From SG8-40 sp963792855 (GTDB lineage Bacteria; Pseudomonadota; Gammaproteobacteria; Burkholderiales; Eutrophovitaceae), in assembly GCA_963792855.1 (NCBI GenBank), contig CAWBXZ010000024.1:1-64000 (forward strand): 64,000 nucleotides of DNA. The letters run 5' to 3'. The translations under genes and the position numbers were made by a program. Positions 46,163-55,363 of this stretch are shown here, piece after piece. A model generated the notes under the pieces. That model searched no databases and was not told the DNA's origin. It saw nothing but the letters and a program-made list of their open reading frames with translations. Every line of letters begins with the position of its first letter. Positions within the stretch are counted from its first letter, which is position 1.

Positions 46163-46885
46163 TCAGTAGCGGTTGTAAATCTCGATCGCCTTGAGGATGG
46201 ACTTTTCGCGCTCGATGATCGGCATCATTTTGCTCTCCTTGGCGTCATAGTCCGCGAGCAGGGCAACGACCTGTGCGGCAGCGGCCTGCGGCACGACCAC
46301 CACGCCGTCGGGGTCGCCGACGATGTAGTCCCCCGGATTGACCATTACTCCGCCGCACATGACGGGGATCTGCTTGCCCACGGCGACCATACGCCCTACC
46401 GAGGTCGCGGGGCTGATGCGACGCGCGAAAATCGGGAATTGCATTTCGCGAATGGCAGTGATGTCCCGGATCGCCCCGTCAATGACTGCGCCCTCGAGGC
46501 CGCGAACCTGCGCAGTCGTCGCCATCAGGTTGCCCATGGCCGCGATGTCCAGTCCGTCCTGCATGACGTAAACAAGAACGCTGCCCGGCGCGGCTTCATC
46601 CAGTATCTGCAAATGGTGGGGCGGATACTTGCGCGTGTCGTTGGTCAGGGCGGGACGCATCAGTGCGGTCGCCGCCTGGCCGACGATTTTCGTGTCGTAA
46701 AGCGGCTTCATATCGGGGTTCATCCAGCCGCGTTTGCCGGTCACGGTCTCGACCGCATCGGCGATATTGCCGGTGCTGTTTTCGGTTTTACGCAATGCCT
46801 CTACGATCTTGTCCGAAGACATGTCGGCAAGGGCGGTTTGGGTGCCGAGCAGAAGCATAATGGCGCAAAGCAGTCGAAACGGCAT
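46163..46885 (-). CDS. RraA-like family protein with signal peptide
   Basis: 240 residues from ATG 46885 (GGGAGAG upstream). The N-terminus MPFRLLCAIMLLLGTQTALA is a clear Sec signal, which is unexpected for this normally cytoplasmic family. The RraA/HMG aldolase core follows: GNIADAVETV, then GNLMATTAQVRGLEGAVIDG with IRD, the metal/pyruvate motif GxxDGxxRD, and late GDYIVGDPDGVVVVP. Relatives cleave 4-hydroxy-4-methyl-2-oxoglutarate or bind RNase E. The active-site Asp/Arg are kept, so an exported lyase is plausible. Divergent from the DapA-family gene. Confidence 0.82.
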   Translation of the reverse strand: MPFRLLCAIMLLLGTQTALADMSSDKIVEALRKTENSTGNIADAVETVTGKRGWMNPDMKPLYDTKIVGQAATALMRPALTNDTRKYPPHHLQILDEAAPGSVLVYVMQDGLDIAAMGNLMATTAQVRGLEGAVIDGAIRDITAIREMQFPIFARRISPATSVGRMVAVGKQIPVMCGGVMVNPGDYIVGDPDGVVVVPQAAAAQVVALLADYDAKESKMMPIIEREKSILKAIEIYNRY

Positions 46886-47125
46886 GAACAACTCTCCCGT
46901 GAATTGGTCTGTTGCAGAGAACGGGAAAATGGTACACCGAATCCACCGGCGCCGAAGCGCTGCCGGAGACCGTTGGTTACCCTGCGCAGGAAAGCGGAAT
47001 TTCGCCTCGATCGCACCGGGGCGCGTCCAGCTCGCCAGTTTGCGCGCGGTTCGGGGTCAGAATCAGCCGGACGCAGGTGGAAGTCACGCCTGTCGGCATC
47101 CGGACGCCGCTGAAAGGAAAACACG

Positions 47126-48037
47126 ATGAATCCGCAAGACCGCCCCGAGGGGATTTATCCGATGCTCTACGCGTTCTTCACCGCGAAGGGTGCGCTTGAC
47201 CGGAAAGCCATGCGCCGGCAGGTACGCGCCTGTGTTGGCAACGGCGCTCACGGTGTGGCTGTGCTGGGCCTTGCGACCGAAGTTGCCAAGCTCACCGAGA
47301 GTGAACGCTACCAGCTCGTTGACTGGGCAGCGGAAGACCTTGCCGGCGAGTTGCCGCTGGCGGTTACGGTATTCGGAGAAAGCGTTGACAAGCAAGTGGA
47401 CTTCGCCCGCCATGCGCGGGGATGCGGAGCCGACTGGGTCATTCTCCAGCCGCCGCGTATTTCCGGCGCGACCGATGCCGAGCTGGTCCCGTTTTTTGGC
47501 CGGGTAATGGATCAGCTGGATATGCCGGTGGCGGTTCAGAACGCGCCCGAGTATATCGGCATCGGCCTCAGCGACGATGGCATCTCGGAACTGGTTCGCC
47601 GCCACGCCAATTTTGTGGTGCTCAAGGGGGAAGGGCCGGTCTTGCAGATTCATCGCGTTATCGAGCGCAACGGCGACCGGTTGGCGGTATTCAATGGCCG
47701 GGCCGGGTTGGAACTGACCGACAACTTGCGTGCAGGCTGCGCGGGCATGATTCCCGGGATGGACCTGTTCGATCTGCAGGCACAGTGTTTCAACGCCATG
47801 CGGGCGGGTGAGGAGGCGAGTGCGGAAGCACTTTACGCGCGCGGGCTGCCCGCCATCGTCTTTGCCATGCAGTCTATCGAACACCTGGTCTGCTACGGTA
47901 AACGCATTGCCGCCCGGCGGCTTGGCATCGACGCCGTATTCGATCGTTCGCCCGGAATAACGCCGGGCCCCTTCGGCACTGGGTGTGCCCTGCGTTACGC
48001 GGACGCACTGGGTCGGTTCGCTGTACTCGAAGACTGA
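47126..48037 (+). CDS. Dihydrodipicolinate synthase-family lyase, substrate unknown
   Basis: 303 residues, AGGAAAA before the ATG. A TIM-barrel class I lyase of the DapA/NanA family with the Schiff-base lysine in FVVLKGEGP (near residue 167). The DapA catalytic residues are altered: the GTTGES loop reads GLATEV and the Tyr of YNVP is Gln (QNAPEY). So it is not lysine-pathway DapA; it likely cleaves or dehydrates another keto acid. It is divergent from the exported RraA-like gene (240 bp), another pyruvate-type lyase family. Confidence 0.88.
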   Translation: MNPQDRPEGIYPMLYAFFTAKGALDRKAMRRQVRACVGNGAHGVAVLGLATEVAKLTESERYQLVDWAAEDLAGELPLAVTVFGESVDKQVDFARHARGCGADWVILQPPRISGATDAELVPFFGRVMDQLDMPVAVQNAPEYIGIGLSDDGISELVRRHANFVVLKGEGPVLQIHRVIERNGDRLAVFNGRAGLELTDNLRAGCAGMIPGMDLFDLQAQCFNAMRAGEEASAEALYARGLPAIVFAMQSIEHLVCYGKRIAARRLGIDAVFDRSPGITPGPFGTGCALRYADALGRFAVLED

Positions 48038-48073
48038 GGCCGGTAAAGCCTCCGCAGCCAGTCCGGACCTTGC

Positions 48074-48274
48074 TCAGTCCGATTGACGGTGCGGGCGTAC
48101 CAGTTTGAAGACTGTGACATGGTCTTGATACCGGTCTCGCAGCCTGCGCCCCCTGATTTTCTCCGATACCAGCACTTCTTTCGGTTCGCCCTGGCGCCGC
48201 AGGGCATCGACGTAGTCGGCCCAATTCAGGTTTTCGTCAATATCGAGTGCATCGTCGATCGCGTGTCGAGACAT
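48074..48274 (-). CDS. Small conserved-looking hypothetical protein
   Basis: 66 residues with AGGAG 7 bases before the ATG. Highly charged: DALDIDENLNWADYVDALRR, then EKIRGRRLRDRY. The composition and ribosome site favour a real gene, convergent with the lyase gene. No family recognised, no signal or membrane segment. Confidence 0.55.
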   Translation of the reverse strand: MSRHAIDDALDIDENLNWADYVDALRRQGEPKEVLVSEKIRGRRLRDRYQDHVTVFKLVRPHRQSD

Positions 48275-48658
48275 GTCAAACTCCTGTAGTCGCTTGATAT
48301 ACCTTCAGAATCCTGATTTTTTCTGGCGATGCCCGGGTGTGCCGACATCGTGTTTTACTGGTGCACTGGCGCAATGGCAGCGAAGGCGTGCGCAAAGCGG
48401 CGCCGGTGGCAGCGGATTACGGGCTTGTAGCACGGGTTTTCCGAACGGCGCTATCCCCAAATTGTGACAATGGGAATCGTGACGGCGAAAGCCGGGATCG
48501 GCGGCTGCCGTATGCTCCTGCTGGCGCCACTTTCGGACCGTTCGGTGCAAACGCGATGCAGCCAGGCAGTATCCGTATTTGATCAGCGCGGTTGGTTGTG
48601 TTCGTCTCCGGTTCCCTGGATTCGGGAGGCCGCCGGTACGGAGAGGGGGACCGGGGCG
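48275..48658. other. Gene-free stretch with degenerate dispersed repeat
   Basis: No credible coding region on either strand. The minus-strand text CGATCCCGGCTTTCGCC followed by GTCACGATTCCCATT (about 48466-48505) resembles a worn copy of the short palindromic repeats of GGGATGAC type common in proteobacteria. Nothing else stands out. Confidence 0.35.
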
Positions 48659-48684
48659 AAAAAAAAGGGGCCATGAGGCCCCTT
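48659..48684 (-). terminator. Rho-independent terminator on the minus strand
   Basis: Read on the minus strand: AAGGGGCC, loop TCAT, GGCCCCTT, with the T run totalling eight (48666-48659). No protein gene lies upstream of it on that strand, which points to an RNA gene. Confidence 0.75.
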
Positions 48685-48720
48685 CAAGCTTTCTCTTTAG
48701 GAGGAGGAGAAAAAGAGAAG
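48659..48720 (-). ncRNA. Candidate small RNA 3' part with anti-Shine-Dalgarno loop
   Basis: On the minus strand an 8-bp perfect stem TTCTCTTT (48719-48712) / AAAGAGAA (48698-48691) presents a 13-base loop TTCTCCTCCTCCT. Its repeated CUCC/CCUCC sequence could pair with Shine-Dalgarno sites. Seven bases later comes a strong terminator (48684-48659). Hairpin plus terminator resembles anti-SD sRNAs such as the CcsR/cuckoo RNAs of alphaproteobacteria. The 5' end is unknown; an AT-rich stretch at 48840-48890 may hold the promoter. No DUF1127 gene is upstream, unlike cuckoo loci. Confidence 0.5.
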
Positions 48721-48901
48721 ACCGACGAACGAAACGCACCAGCTTGTCTCCATCAAACAGCGGTTGAAATGACCCGGCTGAAGCCGAAGAATTGGTGCGT
48801 TGCGTCATCAACGGAAGCAACTCTACACCTATGCGGAGCTATTGATAATAAAACCTATTGGAATATTATTCATGCTTCAAAGCATATAAATAGGTGCCGT
48901 T

Positions 48902-49867
48902 GTGGACCGTTTTCATCTGATGAAGCTGTTCGTCAGGATAGTCGAGTCGGGCAGTTTTTCCGCAGTTGCGCGCGAACTCGGCATGATCCAGCCTACGGTC
49001 AGCAAGCAAATGACCGTTCTGGAGGAACAACTCGGTGTGCGTCTGCTCAACCGCACGACTCGCAGGCTGGCGCTGACCGAAGCGGGGCGCGAATACTATG
49101 AACGCTGCCAGCGCATTCTGGATGAAGTCCAGGAAATGGAAACCGAAGTGGCCGGCCTGCAAAACCGGCCAACCGGTACCTTGCGGGTAAACACCCCGGT
49201 TGCATTCGGGCATGTGCACATGATGCCGCTGCTGCTGGCGTTTCAGCGCAAGTACCCCGGACTCGCTATTGAACTTTCCCAGGATGACCGTTACGTGGAT
49301 CTCGTGCAGGAGGGCATCGACGTGGCGATCCGTTTCGGCGAGCTGGGTGATTCGCAACTGGTCGCCCGCCAGGTTGGCAGCAGCGCGCGCGTGTGCGTTG
49401 CTTCCCCGGCCTACCTTGCGGCACGCGCCGCGCCGAAGGAACCCGCCGATCTGGCGCAGCACAATTGCATTACCTATACCTACCTTTTTTCCAACGACTG
49501 GCCGTTCGAAGGCCGCGACGGGCCGTTGTCGATCAAGGTGGCAGGCGACTTTCGCGCCAACAGCGGCATGACGATACGCGCTGCGGCACTCGAAGGCGTG
49601 GGCATCGCCAGCATTCCCGCCTTCCTTGTACGCGAGGATATCGAAACCGGTCGCCTCGTCCAGGTTCTGACGCGGTTCGCACCGGCACCGATCCGTATCA
49701 GTGCGGTTTATCCGTCGGCGCGGCTGCTGTCGCGAAAAGTGAAACTGTTCGTCGAATTCATGCAGGGCGAGTTTCTGAAGATCCCCTTGCTGCACCCGCG
49801 CAGTCCGTCGCGCCCGGTGCCGCGCATACGCTCCAAACCCGGCGTCGCCGTTCCGTCAAAGAGCTGA
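48902..49867 (+). CDS. LysR-family transcriptional regulator
   Basis: 321 residues, GTG start. The N-terminal winged helix (MDRFHLMKLFVRIVESGSFS, LGMIQPTVSKQMTVLEEQLG) is of the DsdC/PecT-like subgroup, and the effector domain spans about 90-295. The C-terminal 20 residues are Pro/Arg-rich and not conserved. An AT-rich region upstream (48841-48890) can carry its operator and may also serve the minus-strand RNA. Target genes unknown. Confidence 0.9.
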   Translation: MDRFHLMKLFVRIVESGSFSAVARELGMIQPTVSKQMTVLEEQLGVRLLNRTTRRLALTEAGREYYERCQRILDEVQEMETEVAGLQNRPTGTLRVNTPVAFGHVHMMPLLLAFQRKYPGLAIELSQDDRYVDLVQEGIDVAIRFGELGDSQLVARQVGSSARVCVASPAYLAARAAPKEPADLAQHNCITYTYLFSNDWPFEGRDGPLSIKVAGDFRANSGMTIRAAALEGVGIASIPAFLVREDIETGRLVQVLTRFAPAPIRISAVYPSARLLSRKVKLFVEFMQGEFLKIPLLHPRSPSRPVPRIRSKPGVAVPSKS

Positions 49868-50146
49868 TGCATGCGCACGCTCTTTCGAATCCATGCGAAG
49901 CGGTTGCGGTATTTGCGACCCTATTTTCAATTTGCGCGTGCAGCCGGCCGTCAGCTTGCCTAAAATACGCGCCGTGAGATTGAACCCGACCAGATCGCGC
50001 GCACTTCATCCAGTACGGATCGCGTTGTCTGCAACTGTTGACGCCAGCAGGCGGATGGTTGTCCCCTGCGACCCCCATGTTTGCCTGATCATTCGACCGG
50101 ACGCGCCCGACTTTCGGGCAGGTTCCGGTTTGCCCGCTGAAACTTC

Positions 50147-52135
50147 ATGACCAAGAAAAACGACTCTTACACCGCAGAAGATATTGAAATACTGGAAGAC
50201 CTGTCGCCGATTCTGCATCGGCCGGGCATGTATACCGATCCGGTCAATCCGAATCATGCGCTGATCGAGATTGTCGACAACTCTTCTGATGAAGGCCTGG
50301 CCGGTTTCGCGAAAAACGTAGCCGTTACCCTCTATGAAGACGGTTCGGCGGAGGTCATTGACGATGGCCGGGGCATACCGGTCGATTTGCATCCGCGCAA
50401 GAAGGTTCCTGCCGTGCAGGTGATCTTCACCACGTTGCATTCGGGCGGCAAGTTTCGCAAGACCGACAAGGATGCCGCCTACCGCATTGCCGGCGGTCTG
50501 CACGGGGTCGGCGTATGCGTCAGCAATGCACTTTCAACGCGTCTCGAAGTCGACGTGAAACGCGATGGCGCGCTGTACTCACTGGTTTTCGGACCCAACG
50601 GCAAGGTCAAGCAGCCGCTCAGGAAAGCCGGCAAGGCAGGCGCGCGCGAGTCGGGTACGCGGGTGCGCTTCTGGCCCGACCCGAAGTATTTTGACACTGC
50701 CAAATTTGCCGTGGCGGATATCGCGCTGTTGCTTCGCGCCAAGGCCATGTTGTTGCCGGGAGTGAAATTCACGCTCGGAATCGAGAAAAACAAGAAGATC
50801 GAAGAGCAGACCTGGCATTTTCCGGACGGCATCAAGGGATACTTCGCCACTGCGATCTCCGGCAACGAACCGGTCGCCGACACCTTCCTCGGCGAGCGCT
50901 ACATCACCGCGCAGTCCGAATCGGACAGCTTTGCCGAGGGCGAGGGCGCGATGTGGGCCATCGCCTGGACGCCCGAGGGCGATGTGGTCACCGAGTCGTA
51001 CGTCAACATGATTCCGACGCGACAGGGTGGCACGCACGTTTCCGGGTTGCGTGAAGGCGTTTATCAGGCCATCAAGAGCTTCATCGACCATCACGCCATG
51101 GGGCAGCGCGGACTGAAAGTCGTGCCCGAGGATGTCTGGTCGCGCGCCAGTTATGTGCTTGCCTGCAAGATGCTGGATCCGCAGTTCAAGGGGCAGGTCA
51201 AGAACGAACTCATCTCGCGCGATGCGGTAAAACTGGTGTCGCAGATGGTGCGCGACCCGATCGAACTCTGGCTCAACCAGCATGTGGATGAGGGCAAACG
51301 GATTGCCGAACTGGTAATCCGCCAGGCAATGAACCGCACCCGAGCGGCGCAGAAAGTCGAACGGCGCAAACTCTCCGGTGTCGCGCTGCTGCCGGGAAAA
51401 CTCACCGATTGCGCATCGGATGACCCCGACCGTAACGAGCTGTTTATCGTCGAAGGAGATTCAGCCGGCGGGTCGGCCAAGGCGGCGCGTGACAAGGAGT
51501 TCCAGGCAATTCTTCCGCTCAAGGGCAAGCCCAAGAACACCTGGCAGGATTCGGCCGACTCCCTGTATTCGAACAAGGAAATCGAGGCCATTGCCCTGGC
51601 GATCGGTGTCGATCATCACACGCGCGATGCAGCTGTCGACTTGTCGGGGCTGCGTTACAAACGAATCAACATCCTTGCCGACGCCGATGTCGATGGTGCG
51701 CACATTCAGGTGTTGTTGCTGGCGCTGTTTTTCCGTCATTTTCCAAGGCTTATTTCAGATGGCCATGTGTTCGTTGCGCAACCGCCCCTGTTCCGTATCG
51801 ACGTGCCCGCGCATGGAAAGAACAAACCGGCGCGCAAGCTCTACGCACTCGATGGCCAGGAGTTGGGCATGCTCGAAGCGAAGCTGGTCGATGAAGGCGT
51901 GCGTGAAGACGCGTGGACGGTGAGCCGATTCAAGGGGCTTGGCGAAATGAGTCCGGAACAGCTTTGGGAAACAACGCTCAATCCGGATACCCGGCGCGTG
52001 CTGCAGGTCTCGGTTGCGGACGCAGCGGACCATTCGCAGGAGATCTTCAACATGATGATGGCGCGTGAGAATGCCTCCCAGCGACGTGAGTGGATGGAAA
52101 CCTACGGCAACCTGGTGGAAGCGGATATCTCGTGA
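50147..52135 (+). CDS. parE: DNA topoisomerase IV subunit B
   Basis: 662 residues. The GHKL ATPase domain has EIVDNSSDEGLAGF, DDGRGIPVD and GGLHGVGVCVSNAL. The TOPRIM domain has IVEGDSAGGSAKAARDKEFQ and DADVDGAHIQVLLL. Its length and PLKGKPKNTW favour ParE over GyrB. Decatenates daughter chromosomes with ParC, encoded two genes downstream. The ribosome site is weak. Confidence 0.95.
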   Translation: MTKKNDSYTAEDIEILEDLSPILHRPGMYTDPVNPNHALIEIVDNSSDEGLAGFAKNVAVTLYEDGSAEVIDDGRGIPVDLHPRKKVPAVQVIFTTLHSGGKFRKTDKDAAYRIAGGLHGVGVCVSNALSTRLEVDVKRDGALYSLVFGPNGKVKQPLRKAGKAGARESGTRVRFWPDPKYFDTAKFAVADIALLLRAKAMLLPGVKFTLGIEKNKKIEEQTWHFPDGIKGYFATAISGNEPVADTFLGERYITAQSESDSFAEGEGAMWAIAWTPEGDVVTESYVNMIPTRQGGTHVSGLREGVYQAIKSFIDHHAMGQRGLKVVPEDVWSRASYVLACKMLDPQFKGQVKNELISRDAVKLVSQMVRDPIELWLNQHVDEGKRIAELVIRQAMNRTRAAQKVERRKLSGVALLPGKLTDCASDDPDRNELFIVEGDSAGGSAKAARDKEFQAILPLKGKPKNTWQDSADSLYSNKEIEAIALAIGVDHHTRDAAVDLSGLRYKRINILADADVDGAHIQVLLLALFFRHFPRLISDGHVFVAQPPLFRIDVPAHGKNKPARKLYALDGQELGMLEAKLVDEGVREDAWTVSRFKGLGEMSPEQLWETTLNPDTRRVLQVSVADAADHSQEIFNMMMARENASQRREWMETYGNLVEADIS

Positions 52136-52154
52136 GGCCGGGAGACAGGTGGCG

Positions 52155-52616
52155 ATGAGAACAGGAGGCAATGCCGTTGGGTTGCGGGTGAGCTTGCTCA
52201 TCGCGGCAGTTCTTGCCGCGATGTTGCCGGCGCCATCCGCTTTGGCGCAAACGCCGGGCAAGGTGGTCGAGTACGGAATCTATTCGCAGAATCACAAACT
52301 GATCAGGAAAACCGCCACGATCCCGAATGGACAGCCGGTGCGATTCGGGTTTTGTTTCGAGGCGTTTGTGGATTTCTTCGACGATGACAGTTACATGCTG
52401 GTCGAGTCGCTCACGCATCCGGCTTTGGGCGCAAAGCAGGGTAGTGAAAGCAGCGGCTACAGTGTGCCGCGGATGTTCAGGGTTCGTGACGGGAAGGCCT
52501 ACGGTTGTTCCGGGTATCGGGCGCGCGATGCCGGCGATCTGAGCCCCGGTATCTGGCGCTTCGTCATCAGCGACGGCCCTGACGAGCTTGTCGTGCAGGA
52601 GTTCGAGGTCAAGTAG
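52155..52616 (+). CDS. Secreted protein of unknown function (DUF3859-like) between parE and parC
   Basis: 153 residues from ATG 52155, preceded by GGGAGACAGGTGGCG, 19 bp after parE. The signal peptide (LRVSLLIAAVLAAMLPAPSA, cleaved after ALAQ) exports it. The mature part begins KVVEYGIYSQNHKLIRKTAT and continues RFGFCFEAFVDFF, then ends in beta-rich WRFVISDGPDELVVQEFEVK. It resembles DUF3859 proteins. Two Cys may pair. Its location between the two topoisomerase IV genes suggests co-transcription, but not a shared job. Confidence 0.75.
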   Translation: MRTGGNAVGLRVSLLIAAVLAAMLPAPSALAQTPGKVVEYGIYSQNHKLIRKTATIPNGQPVRFGFCFEAFVDFFDDDSYMLVESLTHPALGAKQGSESSGYSVPRMFRVRDGKAYGCSGYRARDAGDLSPGIWRFVISDGPDELVVQEFEVK

Positions 52617-52792
52617 GAGGGTGGATAGCCATTCTGCCGAAACGATCGTGTCGATTTGATCGAATCGTTGCGTCAGACGGGCTTCACGGCGCGTGGCCAG
52701 GTCCAATCGACCGGCCGAACGGTGCGGGAAAACCGGAATGGCACTCGTTGCCTGACCAACACACATGAAGTTGAACGAAACGGAATTTGCAT

Positions 52793-55255
52793 ATGAGTGA
52801 GCAGGACGATCTGTTCGGTGATGTGGCTGTAGCCGAGAAGAAACCGGCCAAATCCGGACGCAAGCCGGATGCGGCGGGCAAGCGCGCCAAAGGCGAAGCC
52901 GGCAATGACGCCGGCGCGCCGGGAGGCGGCGGCAAGGGCGGAGGGTTGCCGCCGTACTTTGCGCCGTTGTCAGGCGGTTTCGACGACACGCTTCCCCTGG
53001 GGCGTTACGCATCCACCCAGTATCTTCAATATGCCATCGCCACGGTGAAGGATCGCGCGCTGCCGCGTATCGGCGACGGCCAGAAGCCGGTGCAATCGAG
53101 GATTCTGTACGCGATGTGGGAGATGAACGCGCGGGCCGGGACGCCGCGCAAGAAATCCGCGCGCGTGGTTGGTGACGTGCTCGGAAAGTTCCACCCGCAC
53201 GGCGATGCATCCGTTTACGATGCGCTGGTGCGCATTGCGCAGGACTTCACCCTGCGCTATCCGCTGGTCGACGGAGAGGGCAACTTCGGTTCGCGCGACG
53301 GCGACGACGCGGCCGCGATGCGCTACACGGAAGCACGCCTGACGCGGTTTGCAGATGTTCTGCTGTCCGAACTCGATCAGGGGACCGTGGACTTCATTCC
53401 CAATTACGACGGCAGTGTGAACGAGCCCAGGGTGCTGCCTGCGCGCCTGCCGGTGCTGTTGCTCAACGGCGCATCCGGAATCGCTGTCGGCATGGCTACC
53501 GAGATTCCGAGCCACAACCTGACCGAGGTGGGCAACGCCGCCATCGCCATGATCAAGGACCCGTCGCTTTCGGTGCGCCAGATCATGCGCTACATCAAGG
53601 GCCCCGATTTTCCCGGCGGTGCCCAGATCATCACTTCACGTGATGACATGGTCGAGGCGTACACCTCGGGCCGCGGTTCGGTGCGCGTACGCGCGCGCTG
53701 GGAAATCGAACGGCTGGCGCGCGGCCAATGGCAGTTGGTGGTGCACGAACTGCCGCCTGGCGTGTCGTCGCGAAAAGTGCAGGAGGAAATCGACAGCCTG
53801 ACCAATCCGCAACCAAAGGCCGGCAAGAAGTCCGTCAACGCCGATCAGCAGCGCGAGAAACAGGCGATGCTGGCAATTCTCGACCGCATGCGCGACGAGT
53901 CCGATCGCACCCATCCGGTACGCCTGGTATTCGAGCCGAAAACTTCGCGCATCGACGAGACCGATTTCGTCAATCGTCTGCTGGCCAAAACCAGCCTTGA
54001 AACCAACGTGTCGATCAACATGGTGATGGTGGGTCTGGACGGCCGGCCCGCGGGCAAGAACCTGCGCGACGTGATCGGCGAATGGATCGCATTCCGTTTT
54101 GAAACGGTCACACGCCGTACGCGTTTCCGGCTGGACAGGGTGCTCGATCGCACCCATGTTCTCGAAGGGCGGATGATCGTTCTGCTCAACGTCGACAAGG
54201 TCATCAAGATCATCCGCAACGCCGATGATCCGAAAGCCGAGCTGATTGCCGAGTTCAAGCTTACCGACCGCCAGGCCGATGACATTCTGGACATGCGCCT
54301 GCGCCAGCTTGCCAAACTCGAACACATCAAGATCGAGCAGGAACTGAAAAAGCTGCAAAAGGAGCGCAAGGGCCTCGACAAGATTCTCAAGAATCGTTCG
54401 GCGCTGGAGCAACTCGTCAGCGACGAAATCAGCGCCGACGTCAAGGAATTCGGCGACAAGCGGCGCACGGTGATCGAGGAATCGGAAAAAGCGATTATCG
54501 AAATGCGCGTCAGCGACGAGCCGGTCAGCATCATTTTCTCGCGCAAGGGCTGGGTGCGGGCGCGCCAGGGCTGGGAAGTGGATCCCGCCGCCCTGTCGTT
54601 CAAGGAAGGCGACGGCCTGCTGTCGTTGATCAAATGCCGGACCGTGGATCCGGTGATATTCCTCGACTCCAAGGGCAGAGCCTACAGCGTCGAGTCCTCG
54701 CAGCTTCCGTCCGGGCGCGGCGATGGCGTGCCGTCGTCATCGCTGGTCGAAGTGCAGGATGGGGCGCACATCATGTTCTGCCTTGCCGGTAATCCCGAAA
54801 CACCGGTCATGGTCGCGTCCAGCGGCGGTTACGGGTTTGTTTCAAAAATCGGCGACATGGTTTCCAACCGCAAGGCGGGGCGGGAATTCATGACGCTCAA
54901 CGCCGATGAAACGCCGATCAAGCCGTTCGAATATGTGGAGTCGCCGGGCAACTACGTCGCGGCAGTGAGCGAAAAAGGCAAGCTGCTGCTGTTCCCCATC
55001 GCCGAGTTGAAATACCAGCCGCGCGGCCGCGGCATGATCGTCATGGGACTGGACGAGGAAGATCGTCTGGCGGCTGTCGCCGTGTCGAACAAGCAAACGC
55101 TAACCGTGACGGGGGTGGCGCCGCGCTCGGGCAAACTGGACCGGGTTCCGCTGTCGCGCGAGAAGCTCGCGCATCACGCGCTCAAGCGTGCGCGCATGGG
55201 CCGGGTGCTGCCGAAGAAACTGAAAATGCCGTTGTCGATCGAGGTTGCGGAATGA
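52793..55255 (+). CDS. parC: DNA topoisomerase IV subunit A
   Basis: 820 residues from ATG 52793. An N-terminal low-complexity Lys/Gly/Ala stretch (about 15-60) precedes the core. The catalytic Tyr lies in AAMRYTEARL, preceded by the winged-helix region (VVGDVLGKFHPHGDASVYDA), the site where quinolone-resistance changes occur. A long coiled coil (about 490-560) follows. The C-terminal beta-pinwheel from about 575 has degenerate repeats and lacks a GyrA-box, favouring ParC over GyrA. Confidence 0.94.
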   Translation: MSEQDDLFGDVAVAEKKPAKSGRKPDAAGKRAKGEAGNDAGAPGGGGKGGGLPPYFAPLSGGFDDTLPLGRYASTQYLQYAIATVKDRALPRIGDGQKPVQSRILYAMWEMNARAGTPRKKSARVVGDVLGKFHPHGDASVYDALVRIAQDFTLRYPLVDGEGNFGSRDGDDAAAMRYTEARLTRFADVLLSELDQGTVDFIPNYDGSVNEPRVLPARLPVLLLNGASGIAVGMATEIPSHNLTEVGNAAIAMIKDPSLSVRQIMRYIKGPDFPGGAQIITSRDDMVEAYTSGRGSVRVRARWEIERLARGQWQLVVHELPPGVSSRKVQEEIDSLTNPQPKAGKKSVNADQQREKQAMLAILDRMRDESDRTHPVRLVFEPKTSRIDETDFVNRLLAKTSLETNVSINMVMVGLDGRPAGKNLRDVIGEWIAFRFETVTRRTRFRLDRVLDRTHVLEGRMIVLLNVDKVIKIIRNADDPKAELIAEFKLTDRQADDILDMRLRQLAKLEHIKIEQELKKLQKERKGLDKILKNRSALEQLVSDEISADVKEFGDKRRTVIEESEKAIIEMRVSDEPVSIIFSRKGWVRARQGWEVDPAALSFKEGDGLLSLIKCRTVDPVIFLDSKGRAYSVESSQLPSGRGDGVPSSSLVEVQDGAHIMFCLAGNPETPVMVASSGGYGFVSKIGDMVSNRKAGREFMTLNADETPIKPFEYVESPGNYVAAVSEKGKLLLFPIAELKYQPRGRGMIVMGLDEEDRLAAVAVSNKQTLTVTGVAPRSGKLDRVPLSREKLAHHALKRARMGRVLPKKLKMPLSIEVAE

Positions 55256-55363
55256 TGTTCGCTCAGCGAGGTGCGGCCAAACTCGCCGGCGTTATTGGGG
55301 TCCGCTCGCGCGCGGACAAGCGGGCTATAAAGGGGGTTGTGCGGCAGGCGCGAGAGGGGGCAT

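Noticed and set aside
47126..48037. Lysine-pathway dihydrodipicolinate synthase (dapA)
   Set aside because: The Thr and Tyr of the catalytic triad are replaced, so only family membership is supported.
48305..48820. Minus-strand 171-codon frame and plus-strand 169-codon frame (48592-49101) in the 48.3-48.9 kb gap
   Set aside because: No ribosome site, poor composition, and they overlap the terminator hairpin or run into the LysR gene out of frame.
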